A stretch of 64,000 nucleotides of DNA from SZUA-430 sp964547645 (lineage in GTDB: Bacteria; Pseudomonadota; Alphaproteobacteria; Micropepsales; Micropepsaceae): NCBI GenBank assembly GCA_964547645.1, contig CAZJOM010000012.1:4079-68078 (forward strand), given 5' to 3'. The notes under the pieces were generated by a model. The model had not been told where the DNA came from. It did not search any database and saw nothing but the letters and a program-made list of their open reading frames with translations. The translations under genes and the position numbers were made by a program. Each line of letters opens with the position of its first letter. Within the stretch, counting starts at the first letter, position 1. Shown one piece after another: positions 25,705 through 34,408 of the stretch.

Positions 25705-27075
25705 TCACAGGCCCTCAATCCAATCCGTCAACAGCTGCGCCGCGCGCTTAACGCCGCCTGGAAGCCGGGGATAATCCGTTACCGCGAGCGCGTGATCGGC
25801 GCGCGGCAGGACTGTGATGGTCGGTCGGGGTTGAAGGTGCAGGCTCATCAAGCGCGCGACACTGTCACCGGCGGGGATGATCACGTCGTCTGAGCCGTAT
25901 AGCCAAAATGACGGAATACTCAGCCCAACGAGGTGGGGGGCGGGATCGTATCCAATCGTTCGCGATCGAAACGTGCGCGAGGCTTCGTCCTCTGCGTCTT
26001 CCCAATGCAGTATCGGAAACCAAGACTTGGATTTCTGAGCTGCCACCGCTCGCTCAAGCTCTTGCGCGCTTACCAGCCCTTGGAGGAAGCGGTGCCTGAG
26101 CCTGATGAGATCGAACGCGGGAGCCATCTGAGCTTCCGTCAGTCCAGCTTCACGCAACGCGACGCGGTAGCTGTCAACGTCCTCGTCCGCTACGGTTACG
26201 GTCGGACCGGATATGACGCCCAGGAATGCCGATCCGCCCAGGCGCACCGCCAGCGGCGCAACCCACCCACCTTCGCTGCGCGCCACATAGCCGACACGAT
26301 TTGGGTTGATCGAAGCAACTCTGCGCAGTGTCTCAAGTGCGGCATGCGCATCTTGCGCCAGTTCCTCGTAACCGCCGTCGCGCCATTGGCCAGAGGACTC
26401 GCCGACACCGCGCTTGTCGTAGACGAGTGTAGCGATCCCTGCACGGGCAAATTGGTCCGCGTAAAACGCCCCATCGGCGCGGTTCGAATCTCCCGAGCCG
26501 TGCACGAAAACGACACCTGGATGCCTGCCGGGTTTGCGCGGTCCATACACCTCGCCGCTCAACGTCACGGTGCCGCTTTGGAATCGGACCGGGGTCACCG
26601 CGTAAGGGACGTTCTGAGAAGGGGACCGCAGCAGCACAAATCTGCCGTCTGCAGGCAACGGTACCCACTCGCCGGCGCGGAGTGTCGTTTCCTCAAGTCG
26701 GCCCGCGAGCCGCGCCGTGTTCGGCGAAGCTATCAACTTCAATGCGCCCAGTGGGAGTGGCACGGCGATCCGTACTTCCGCTCCCTCGAAGCGGACTCCG
26801 ATCAGGTCGGCCTTTCGGTAACCCAAATCTGGCCAAGAAAATGTACCGGTGATGATGCCGTCCTTTTTTTGCAGGTCCATTTCGAATTCGGCGATGCCGC
26901 CGCCGCGTTCGAGCTGGCCCGACCAGTGACCCGTCAATTGTTCGAGGACACCCGCATTATCCGTCGCGCGAAGCGCTTGCGCTGCCACCCCAACGCTTAG
27001 CCCGGCCAACATCAACAACGCCATGGGCATTCGCCGAACGTCGCCAAGAAATGCCTTCAACGCGATGTGCCGCAT
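25705..27075 (-). CDS. Secreted alpha/beta hydrolase (S15/dienelactone-hydrolase-like esterase)
   Basis: The product (456 aa) has a signal peptide (GDVRRMPMALLMLAGLSVGV...AAQA), an N-terminal beta-rich domain, then an alpha/beta hydrolase domain with VVFVHGSGDSNRAD (oxyanion region), TLVYDKRGVGESSG and the nucleophile elbow GYVARSEGGW. The elbow reads A-R-S-E-G rather than the usual G-x-S-x-G. PSFWLYGSDDVIIP supplies the Asp and RADHAL the His. The start at 27075 has a strong AAGGGGG; the longer frame to 27159 is not needed. It is separated from the BlaR-like gene by 139 bases and continues into the serine hydrolase. Confidence 0.87.
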   Translation of the reverse strand: MRHIALKAFLGDVRRMPMALLMLAGLSVGVAAQALRATDNAGVLEQLTGHWSGQLERGGGIAEFEMDLQKKDGIITGTFSWPDLGYRKADLIGVRFEGAEVRIAVPLPLGALKLIASPNTARLAGRLEETTLRAGEWVPLPADGRFVLLRSPSQNVPYAVTPVRFQSGTVTLSGEVYGPRKPGRHPGVVFVHGSGDSNRADGAFYADQFARAGIATLVYDKRGVGESSGQWRDGGYEELAQDAHAALETLRRVASINPNRVGYVARSEGGWVAPLAVRLGGSAFLGVISGPTVTVADEDVDSYRVALREAGLTEAQMAPAFDLIRLRHRFLQGLVSAQELERAVAAQKSKSWFPILHWEDAEDEASRTFRSRTIGYDPAPHLVGLSIPSFWLYGSDDVIIPAGDSVARLMSLHLQPRPTITVLPRADHALAVTDYPRLPGGVKRAAQLLTDWIEGL

Positions 27076-27214
27076 AGTGACCCCCTTAAGGTTCGTTGAT
27101 CCAAATGCGCGCGCGAAATCTACCCGCCACCCTGGACGGTCTCCGCGCTTCGCTTCCAAATTCGGTAGTGTCAGATCAGGCTTACGCTTACCGCGCGCCT
27201 ATTGCACCGAAACG

Positions 27215-28408
27215 TCATCGTCGCTCGGCTTCCAAACGGGCCAGTTCGCCGCGGAGCGCATGGACCCAACCTTGCGACGCATCGGCGCGTCCGCGTATCC
27301 CGGCAGCGCGCCCGATTTCTTCCACGTCGCCGGTGGCCAACGCCGAAGCCTGGGCTGCGTCCGCCGCGTGCCGCTGACGATCCGCTTCGATCTGACCCTG
27401 ATCGATGGCAACGACAAGTGCTTTCGTGCGAACGGCAGTCGATGTCTGCAATTCCGTTGCCGGCAGCGCGGCTTCCCGCGTCGGGATAAATTCGACGGTC
27501 ACAAATGGCACCGCCAACAAGACGCCGGCGGCCAAGCCGTGGAGATTCAGACTTGAACTGCCGTGGCTCCGAGGCGTCTCAAGAACAGCCCGCACGCGTC
27601 GCGACAGACCCTGGGGTTCGCGGCCGATTCCGATCGCGGCAATGATGGTTTGGCTTCCATGCCTGCGCACGCAGTTGATGAGAACCTGTGCGTAGTGCGC
27701 CGGTTCGACGGTCCGCGCAGCCTGCGCATCGGCGGCCTCTTCGGCATGCTGCTCCGCCATGCGTTTGAGCATCCAAACCGCGGGATTGAACCAATAAAGT
27801 GCCAATACTATGTGCGACACCGCCAACAAGAGCCAGTCGCATCGAGCGATATGGGCGCCTTCATGCGCGAGCACGGCTCGGGCTTCCTCTGGATGCGCTA
27901 ACGTGCTGCGATCGATTAAGATGCATGGCCGCTGCCAACCCCAGCTTATCGGTGAGGAAATCGCGTCCGACTCAATCAAGCGCACCTGACAAGAGCGCCG
28001 TTCATTTTGGATCGTCGAAGAAAGGGCGTCGGTCCATTCGCGAGCCACGATGACGCTTCCGCGTGCGGTCCACCGCTGCAGCAGCCACAGTCCCAGTAAG
28101 AAGCGGGAAAGCAAAATTGCAAAGCCGACGAAATAGGCGGTGACGACAACTGCCCCCCATGTGCCGGCGGTCATCTGCACCACCGTCGCGTCGGAAGGAA
28201 AGTCGTGGCGAGACGCCAGATCGATCTCGATTGGAAGCTTCGGTCCGCAAAGCGATATCGCCGGGAGCAATAGCAACGTGCCGATACTGATGTGAAGAAT
28301 ACGCGCACGGTCGGTTGATGGCCAATGCCTGAACAAAGCGATCATCGCTGCCGCAGTCGCGGCGATGCACGTCGACTTCCATGCCATTTGAATGAGAAGT
28401 TCGCTCAT
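27215..28408 (-). CDS. BlaR1/MecR1-like M56 membrane metallopeptidase
   Basis: The 397-residue protein has an N-terminal membrane helix pair (CIAATAAAMIALFRHW, ILHISIGTLLLLPAISL), another helix (VVVTAYFVGFAILLSRFLLG) and the M56 zinc protease site VLAHEGAHIARCDWLLLA (HExxH) with a downstream EEAADAQAA. This is the antirepressor protease of BlaR-BlaI systems. Its C-terminal part after the last helix (LAAGVLLAVPFVTVEFIP) is only about 90 residues, polar and helical. It has no penicillin-binding sensor domain, so the signal sensed is unknown. Its start overlaps the BlaI-like stop (ATGA). Confidence 0.88.
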   Translation of the reverse strand: MSELLIQMAWKSTCIAATAAAMIALFRHWPSTDRARILHISIGTLLLLPAISLCGPKLPIEIDLASRHDFPSDATVVQMTAGTWGAVVVTAYFVGFAILLSRFLLGLWLLQRWTARGSVIVAREWTDALSSTIQNERRSCQVRLIESDAISSPISWGWQRPCILIDRSTLAHPEEARAVLAHEGAHIARCDWLLLAVSHIVLALYWFNPAVWMLKRMAEQHAEEAADAQAARTVEPAHYAQVLINCVRRHGSQTIIAAIGIGREPQGLSRRVRAVLETPRSHGSSSLNLHGLAAGVLLAVPFVTVEFIPTREAALPATELQTSTAVRTKALVVAIDQGQIEADRQRHAADAAQASALATGDVEEIGRAAGIRGRADASQGWVHALRGELARLEAERR

Positions 28409-28779
28409 GATCGGCGTGTCTTTGCCGCGTCGATTGCTTGCTGCAGCACGTCCAGTTCCTGATCGGTCGCACCCTTCGTTAGACCGACTAGTGCGGTCGC
28501 AGCGCCAATTCCCGACCCATCGAAGAATGTGTTCACGACCCGCCGGAGCACGGAGTCGCGCACATTCGCCGGCGAGCGCACGCACTTGTAGATATAGGCT
28601 TGGTCGCGCTCGTGGTGTTTGATCAGCCCTTTAGCCTCAAGTCGGCCGAGCAAGGTCCGCACCGCAGAATGGCTTGGCGCTTCGCTCATTGCTTGGCGCA
28701 CGTCCACGGCGGAAGCCTCGCCAAGGCTGCAGAGGATTTCAAAAATCTCGCGCTCGCGTCTCGGCAGTTTTTCGAGCAT
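28405..28779 (-). CDS. BlaI/MecI/CopY-family transcriptional repressor
   Basis: The 124-residue protein has the family winged helix: LPRREREIFEILCSLGEASA, VRQAMSEAPSHSAVRTLLGR, LEAKGLIKHHERDQAYIYK. A helical dimerisation and cleavage region follows. The start at 28779 follows GAGG; an upstream start at 28824 would put the operator inside the gene. Operators of the TACA-N2-TGTA type lie immediately upstream. It forms a regulatory pair with the M56 protease and leads an operon with two secreted hydrolases. Confidence 0.92.
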   Translation of the reverse strand: MLEKLPRREREIFEILCSLGEASAVDVRQAMSEAPSHSAVRTLLGRLEAKGLIKHHERDQAYIYKCVRSPANVRDSVLRRVVNTFFDGSGIGAATALVGLTKGATDQELDVLQQAIDAAKTRRS

Positions 28780-28794
28780 CCCAACCTCACATGC

Positions 28795-28820
28795 TACAAA
28801 TGTAGCATGCCACAAATGTA
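28795..28820 (-). promoter_or_regulatory. Tandem BlaI/CopY-type operators
   Basis: TACAAATGTA (28795-28804) is an exact TACA-N2-TGTA operator, and it extends to GCTACA-AA-TGTAGC. A second copy, CACAAATGTA (28811-28820), begins 16 bases away with one mismatch. Both lie just upstream of the BlaI-like ATG and probably overlap the operon promoter, giving autorepression. The divergent dienelactone hydrolase gene may share the control. Confidence 0.85.
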
Positions 28821-28945
28821 GCACAAAGCAAGCGAAACGTTTATGCGGCCAAAATTAGCCATCAAATTGCTGCGATGAGCCGCGATTGCGTTCCCATCGC
28901 CCCCAATTGCTGGGCATTTGCAACGAGGTTACCTTCAAGGTGCCC

Positions 28946-29701
28946 ATGCTTATCCATACCGCGGCGAGCGTCCCAATGATCCAAACACGAAGCATCGCTT
29001 ATCGCTTTGGCGAGCAGTCCTTCGAGGGTTACTTCGCCGACGGGTCGCAGGGACGTCGCGTGCCAGGGATATTGGTCGCGCATGAAGGTCCGGGATTGAC
29101 CGAGCATCCGAAGGAGCGCGCGCGCCTCCTGGCGGAGTTAGGTTACGCCGCCCTGGCCATGGACATTTTCGGAGAACCGCCGCCGGAGATGGAGCGCGCC
29201 AGAATGCTCGTGCGGACGTTGACCCGTGATCTCGCGGCATTGCGGGGCCGTGCGTGGGCGGCGCTGACCTGTCTCCAGGAGCAGCCGATGGTCGATCCGA
29301 ACCGGATCGCGGCAATCGGTTTTTGCTTCGGCGGCACCACGGTGCTCGAACTGGCACGCGCGGGCGCACCGCTCGCCGGCGTCGTCGGCTTCCACGCCGG
29401 CCTCACCACCAGCGCACCCGCGGACGCGGCCAACATCAAGGGTCCGGTTCTCGTTTGCATGGGCACTGCCGATCCAATTATTACGGCTGAGCAGCGGCTC
29501 GCTTTCGAAAAAGAAATGGACGCCGGTGGAGTCGATTGGCGGATGGAACTCTACGGCGGTGTTGGGCACAGCTTCACAAACCCGTACGTCGATGCCTTTT
29601 CTATTCCAGGCTTTAGATGCGACGCGCGCGCCGACGCCCGCTCGTGGCGATCGATGCGAGCGTTTCTTGACGAGGTGTTGGCGACGCGCGCAGCGTCGTA
29701 G
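28946..29701 (+). CDS. Dienelactone hydrolase family protein
   Basis: The 251-residue cytoplasmic alpha/beta hydrolase has the dienelactone-hydrolase nucleophile elbow IGFCFGGTTVLELA with Cys instead of Ser. Other family segments are PGILVAHEGPGLTEH, GYAALAMDIFGEPPP, PVLVCMGTADPIIT (Asp) and GVGHSFTNP (His). Two starts are possible: 28946 with AAGG nearby, and 28976, where family similarity begins. The first was chosen. It is divergent from the BlaI-like operon. Confidence 0.88.
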   Translation: MLIHTAASVPMIQTRSIAYRFGEQSFEGYFADGSQGRRVPGILVAHEGPGLTEHPKERARLLAELGYAALAMDIFGEPPPEMERARMLVRTLTRDLAALRGRAWAALTCLQEQPMVDPNRIAAIGFCFGGTTVLELARAGAPLAGVVGFHAGLTTSAPADAANIKGPVLVCMGTADPIITAEQRLAFEKEMDAGGVDWRMELYGGVGHSFTNPYVDAFSIPGFRCDARADARSWRSMRAFLDEVLATRAAS

Positions 29702-29913
29702 TGTCGAGACTGCTTGTGCGGGTGTTGATGACAACGTCGCTCAGAGTTTTCCTCTCGCAAGAAACCATCGGCTTTACCGGGCAACGGCAACCTGCGTCTT
29801 GACATGAGACCGCACCATCGTCAGCATTGAAGCGTCGGGCAATGCGGGCGCCCGAAGAGACGATTGTTCGTCCAAGTTCCGCTCCAGCCTCGTTTGGCAA
29901 GGAGCGACTTGAG

Positions 29914-31632
29914 ATGAATGCTTCGACAAATTTTCGGGATTGCCGTGGGCGGCTACTGGCGCCCACCCTCGCTTTGAGCATCGCCGCATCGTCTTGGACG
30001 GCGGCATGCGCACCGCCCGTCGATCGAAACTTGGAGGCCGCCAAGGCCCTGCTGCACAGCGTGTCGGCCAGCCGCATGCGGGCCGACATGGAGGTGCTCG
30101 CTGCCGACGAGATGCACGGGCGAGAGGCCGGCTCCGACGACTACAGACGCGCCGCTGCCTTTGTCGCTAGCCAGTTTCGCGGCATCGGGTTGGAGCCTCT
30201 AGGGGACGACGGAAGCTATCTGCAAAACGTCGAATTCATAGAAACGCGTGTGGCGGCCGGCTCGGGTACGATGACGTCGCGCTATCGGGATCGCGACCTT
30301 GCGCTGACCCGCGGCGAGGATTTTGTCGTCAACGGCAGCTTTGGCGAAGCGGACGAAGCCGTGACGGCACCTGTAGTGTTTGCGGGCTATGGCATTCGTG
30401 CACCCGAACGAAACTACGACGACTTCGCGGGCATCGACGTTCAAGGCAAGATTCTTCTAGTCTTCACTGGCGCGCCGCCCGAATTTGGAACCAGCGAGCG
30501 CGCGTTCTACTCGTCGATCGGCGAGAAGTACCGGTTGGCGCGCGAGCGCGGAGCCGTGGGCGTCGTCACGGTGCAAACCCCCGTCGACCGGAAGCGCACG
30601 CCCTGGCAACGCATCCTCGACACCGCCGACCATCCAGGTCTGCGCTGGCGCGAAATCGACGGCTCCGCGCATGACGGCTTCACGGAGCTGAAGGGCAACG
30701 CAGCACTAAGCCCCGAAGGTGCGACCAAGCTGCTTCGGTTCCTGGGGCACGATCTCGATCGTCTGTTTGACGAGTTCCCCGCCGGCAAGATCAAGGGATT
30801 TGATACCGGTGCCACCATAACGCTCACGCGCCGGTCGTTGCAGAGTCGTGTGTCGTCGCCAAACGTCATCGGCGTGCTGCGCGGATCGGATCCGCGTTTG
30901 CGCGATGAGTTCGTACTCGTGACGGCCCACCTCGATCACTTGGGCGTACTGTCCGCCGCGAAGGGCGACGCCATCTACAACGGCGCCTATGACAACGCCG
31001 CCGGCGTGGCCGTGGTTCTTGAGATCGCGCGCGCGGTGGCCGCGGCATCCAAAAGGCCGCGTAGGTCGATCATCTTCGCAACCGTAACGGCCGAGGAACA
31101 GGGCCTGCGAGGGTCCGACTACCTCGCGCATCATCCTCCCGTGCCGATCGATGCGATTGTGGCCAACCTCAATTTCGACATGCCATACCTTGGGTTCCCC
31201 ATCGCCGATGTCGAGGGTTATGGCATCGCCCACTCTACCCTCGAAGACGCGCTGAATCTCGCGGCCGCGACGGTGGGCGTGAAGGTGACGCCCGACCAAA
31301 AGCCCGAACTCGTTCGTCTCATCCGCTCGGATCAGTTCTCGTTCGTGAAGCGAGGCGTGCCCGGTGTGAACCTCAAGCCTGGATCGATCTCGGCGGACCC
31401 ATTGGTCAACGGTGTGGCAATGACCGAAGCCTTCCTCGCCGACCGTTATCATCAGCCGGGCGACGATCTTTCCCAGCCCTTCAGTCCGCGCGGCGCGGAG
31501 ACCTTCATCCGGACCGGCTTGATGTTAGCGTTGATCGTCGCGAACGACGCTGGACGCGTCGAATGGAAGCCGAACGATTTCTTCGGCGAGCGGTTCGGGC
31601 GTCAGCGCCACGGACGCCGCGCCCCGCGATAG
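29914..31632 (+). CDS. Secreted M28 family zinc aminopeptidase
   Basis: The 572-residue protein has an N-terminal signal (LAPTLALSIAASSWTAAC, a possible lipobox), a protease-associated-like insert (about 120-260) and an M28 catalytic domain. Zinc ligands are seen in LVTAHLDHLG, AYDNAAGVAVVLEIA and VTAEEQGLRGSDYLA; the last has the catalytic Glu and a ligand Glu. It would cleave N-terminal residues in the periplasm or outside. The start at 29914 has AAGGAG about ten bases upstream; the longer frame from 29827 lacks a signal. The type II secretion operon begins 137 bases downstream, so it could be a substrate, which is inference. Confidence 0.88.
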   Translation: MNASTNFRDCRGRLLAPTLALSIAASSWTAACAPPVDRNLEAAKALLHSVSASRMRADMEVLAADEMHGREAGSDDYRRAAAFVASQFRGIGLEPLGDDGSYLQNVEFIETRVAAGSGTMTSRYRDRDLALTRGEDFVVNGSFGEADEAVTAPVVFAGYGIRAPERNYDDFAGIDVQGKILLVFTGAPPEFGTSERAFYSSIGEKYRLARERGAVGVVTVQTPVDRKRTPWQRILDTADHPGLRWREIDGSAHDGFTELKGNAALSPEGATKLLRFLGHDLDRLFDEFPAGKIKGFDTGATITLTRRSLQSRVSSPNVIGVLRGSDPRLRDEFVLVTAHLDHLGVLSAAKGDAIYNGAYDNAAGVAVVLEIARAVAAASKRPRRSIIFATVTAEEQGLRGSDYLAHHPPVPIDAIVANLNFDMPYLGFPIADVEGYGIAHSTLEDALNLAAATVGVKVTPDQKPELVRLIRSDQFSFVKRGVPGVNLKPGSISADPLVNGVAMTEAFLADRYHQPGDDLSQPFSPRGAETFIRTGLMLALIVANDAGRVEWKPNDFFGERFGRQRHGRRAPR

Positions 31633-31659
31633 GCGCACGGCCCCGGCGACCGGCGGGTG

Positions 31660-31695
31660 CTCGCGCGACGAGTGCAAAGCTGCTCGTGGCGCGAG
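31660..31695 (+). terminator. Hairpin between the M28 gene and gspF
   Basis: CTCGCGCGACGAG and CTCGTGGCGCGAG pair over 13 bases with one mismatch around a 10-base loop. It starts 27 bases after the M28 stop. There is no U-run, so it may be a Rho-assisted terminator or an mRNA stabiliser. Confidence 0.4.
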
Positions 31696-31769
31696 AAGAT
31701 ATAGGGGGTTCTCCGGCTTGGTGCGATTGTCCTAAGCTCGGTGAGGAACAACGGCTCGAGGGTCGTCCC

Positions 31770-32987
31770 TTGCCCAGTTTTGCCTATGAAGCGACAAGTG
31801 CGCAGGGCGGAGCCACGCGCGGCGTGATTGAGGCGCCGTCGCGTAGCGCTGCGGTTGAGCGCATTCTGGCGTTGGGGCAGACGCCGGTGCGGCTTGTCGA
31901 ACAGAATGCGGGCGCTGCCCTCTCGCTCTCGGCTGCGCGCTTTGCGCCGCAATGGGGCCTTGGCGCAGAACGGCTTTCGATCCTGCGCGACCTCAGTCTG
32001 CTCCTCCGCGCGGGGCTCAGCGTCGAGCGTGCGCTGGTCGCGATGCAAGGGCTTACCAAGAAAGCGCGCGTCAAGGCGACCCTTTCGAACATGCTCGACG
32101 GGTTGCGCGGCGGCGAGGCGCTCTCGACAGCGATGACGCGCTCGGGGGCGCTCTTTCCCGAGACCATGCGAAAGCTCGTCGCCGCGGGCGAGGCGAGCGG
32201 ACGGCTTGCCGAAACGATGGGTCGTCTCGCGGAGGCGCACGCGCGAACTAAGGAGCTCGCCGACCGCGCACTTTCCGCATTGATCTATCCGCTGTTGCTT
32301 ATCGTCGTGATGATCGCGGTGCTGGTGATGATCTTTACCGTCGTACTGCCGCGGCTCGAACCACTTTTCGAACAATCGCGCGGTGCGCTCCCGTGGGCAA
32401 CGGCGCTGTTGCTGGCGCTATCGCACTTCTTCAACGCGTTCGGGTGGTGGCTTTTGCTCGCGCTGGCCGGCGGGCTTGTCTATGCGCTCTATGCGCTGCG
32501 CCAACCCGAGGTGCAGCTTTGGCTCGACCGCTATGCGGTGAATTCACGATTGCTGCTCGATCTGCCGCGGCGCTATCAGGCGGCGCAATTCTGCCGCAAC
32601 CTCGCGATGCTGCTCGATGGCGGAATGACGCTGAACCGCGCTCTCGAAAGTGCGCAGGCCGCGATGAGCAATCGCTACATGCGCTCGTTCATGGGCAAGG
32701 TCACCGACGACGTACGCCAAGGGCGAACGCTGAAGACGGCACTGGAGGCGGCAGGCGTGTTCCCGCGGCTGACGGTCGAGTTCGCGGCGGTGGGAGAGGA
32801 GACGGGGCGGCTCGGTCCCATGATGAACGAGGCTGCCGACGTGCTGGACCGCGATGTACAGACGCAGCTCGACCGCTTGTCCGCACTCTTGCTGCCGGCG
32901 GTGACGATCGTGCTCGGCGCGATCGTCGCGGCGATCATGGCGGGCGTCGTGAGCGGCATTCTCGCCGCCAACGATTTGGCGCTCTGA
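31770..32987 (+). CDS. gspF: Type II secretion system inner-membrane platform protein
   Basis: The 405-residue protein has the two T2SSF domains (about 70-195 and 275-398), each with the family pattern (LSLLLRAGLSVERALVAM; LAMLLDGGMTLNRALESA). Three long helices are visible: ALIYPLLLIVVMIAVLVMIF, FGWWLLLALAGGLVYALYAL and LLPAVTIVLGAIVAAIMAGV. GspF anchors the assembly ATPase to the pseudopilus base. The best start is TTG at 31770 with GAGGG eight bases upstream, which gives normal family length. It is the first gene of the gsp operon here; gspE is not adjacent. Confidence 0.95.
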   Translation: MPSFAYEATSAQGGATRGVIEAPSRSAAVERILALGQTPVRLVEQNAGAALSLSAARFAPQWGLGAERLSILRDLSLLLRAGLSVERALVAMQGLTKKARVKATLSNMLDGLRGGEALSTAMTRSGALFPETMRKLVAAGEASGRLAETMGRLAEAHARTKELADRALSALIYPLLLIVVMIAVLVMIFTVVLPRLEPLFEQSRGALPWATALLLALSHFFNAFGWWLLLALAGGLVYALYALRQPEVQLWLDRYAVNSRLLLDLPRRYQAAQFCRNLAMLLDGGMTLNRALESAQAAMSNRYMRSFMGKVTDDVRQGRTLKTALEAAGVFPRLTVEFAAVGEETGRLGPMMNEAADVLDRDVQTQLDRLSALLLPAVTIVLGAIVAAIMAGVVSGILAANDLAL

Positions 32988-32988
32988 G

Positions 32989-33372
32989 ATGAAACCAAGC
33001 ACGCGCAACGCCGGATATTCGATGCTCGAGCTTCTGGTCGTGCTCGCGATCATGGCGCTGATCGTGGCGGTCGGCGTGCCGGCCATGACCGGCGGGGTCG
33101 AACGCATGACGCTCGCGGCCGATGCGCGCGCGCTCGCCACCCAGCTGCGCACCTGGCGCGACGCGGCGCTTGACGAACAGAAGGAAATTCCCGTGACGGT
33201 AGGCGACCTCGCTCTCTCGCCCGGCACGGAAGCAACAATGCCGGCCAAAACGCTGGTGATCGGGCAAGACGGCACGGCCGGTGCCGACATTCGCCTGACG
33301 CGGGGCGGCTCGTCGGTGCGCGTGGTGATGAACCGGCTCACCGGCCGCGTCACGATCGAAACACTGCCATGA
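32989..33372 (+). CDS. gspH: Type II secretion minor pseudopilin H
   Basis: The 127-residue prepilin has the cleavage and N-methylation site GYSMLELLVVLAIMALIVAV, with Glu at position 5 of the mature protein, followed by a GspH-like globular domain. It has one base gap from gspF and a 4-base overlap with gspI. GspH is part of the pseudopilus shaft or tip. It needs a prepilin peptidase (GspO), which is not in this window. Confidence 0.9.
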   Translation: MKPSTRNAGYSMLELLVVLAIMALIVAVGVPAMTGGVERMTLAADARALATQLRTWRDAALDEQKEIPVTVGDLALSPGTEATMPAKTLVIGQDGTAGADIRLTRGGSSVRVVMNRLTGRVTIETLP

Positions 33373-33764
33373 ACGCGCGCGGGTTCACCTTGGTGGAAGC
33401 TCTGGTCGCGTTTGCGATCCTGGCGCTGACGCTGACCGCACTCTATGGCGCACTCGGTACGAGCCTCGCCGGGATCGCGCGCTCAACCAAGAACGATGAA
33501 GCGGTACTGATCGCGTCTTCGAAGCTCGCGGAGATCGCGGCACTGCGCGCAATACCGTCCGCGGCTGAAGGTGCCGTCGAAAACACCGCCTTTCGCTGGC
33601 GCGTAGAGCCGATCGCGGACCCACAGCCGGAGGGGCCGGAATACGCGGGAACGCCGTTGCGCGCACAGCGCCTGAAGCTGACGATCAGCTGGCGCGAGAA
33701 CGGTACCACGCACAGCATAGCGGTAGAACGGCGGCTGCTCATTTGGCGCGGGAGTGGTGGATGA
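33369..33764 (+). CDS. gspI: Type II secretion minor pseudopilin I
   Basis: The 131-residue prepilin starts MNARGFTLVEALVAFAILAL, with cleavage after Gly and Glu at mature position 5. The rest (LIASSKLAEIAALRA, LKLTISWRENG) matches the small GspI domain. GspI nucleates the I-J-K tip complex. It overlaps both neighbours (ATGA type). Confidence 0.92.
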   Translation: MNARGFTLVEALVAFAILALTLTALYGALGTSLAGIARSTKNDEAVLIASSKLAEIAALRAIPSAAEGAVENTAFRWRVEPIADPQPEGPEYAGTPLRAQRLKLTISWRENGTTHSIAVERRLLIWRGSGG

Positions 33765-34408
33765 CGAAGACCATCGTGCGCGGGCAGGCGGGCTATACGC
33801 TGATCGAGCTGCTGATCGTGCTCGCGCTCTTGGGACTAATCTCGCTGGCAATCGCCGGCGGCTTTCGCTTTGGAGCGCGGGCGTGGGAGCGCACTGAACG
33901 CGCAATCGGCGCCGGTGAAGCCGCGCGCGGCGGGCACGCTGCGCTCAGCGCATTGCTCGGCCACATCTATCCCCGCGCGCGCGACGCGCTCGGGACTGAG
34001 CCACCGTCATTCGAGGCGACCGCGGAGAGGATCGCCTTCCTGGCCGATGCGTCGGCACCCTTCCCGGCGCGCGGCGTGTGGCGCTACACGCTCTCGGTCA
34101 AACGGGGGCAAGACGGCGCGGCGTTGCTGCTCTCGCAGCAGAGCGAGCACGGACCTATCGCGGCCCGCGAAGAAGTGCTGCTCACAGGCGCGAAACAAGT
34201 TCTGTTCGCGTTCGCGGACGTCAAAGACGGCACCGTCAGCTGGACTGACACGTGGAGCGGGCAGGCCAACCTGCCCGCCCTCATTCGCGTCCGCGTGGTC
34301 TTTCCGCCCGGTGGTGGCACCTGGCCCGATTTGATCGTGCGCCCTGCGATCGACCGCGCCGCGAACTGTATCTTTGACCCCGTATCGTTCGATTGCCGCC
34401 GTGGCTGA
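33761..34408 (+). CDS. gspJ: Type II secretion minor pseudopilin J
   Basis: The 215-residue prepilin has GYTLIELLIVLALLGLISLA after a short leader and then a beta-rich globular domain, as in GspJ. Its start ATGA overlaps the gspI stop. GspJ binds GspI and GspK in the pseudopilus tip. The length fits the family. Confidence 0.92.
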   Translation: MTKTIVRGQAGYTLIELLIVLALLGLISLAIAGGFRFGARAWERTERAIGAGEAARGGHAALSALLGHIYPRARDALGTEPPSFEATAERIAFLADASAPFPARGVWRYTLSVKRGQDGAALLLSQQSEHGPIAAREEVLLTGAKQVLFAFADVKDGTVSWTDTWSGQANLPALIRVRVVFPPGGGTWPDLIVRPAIDRAANCIFDPVSFDCRRG

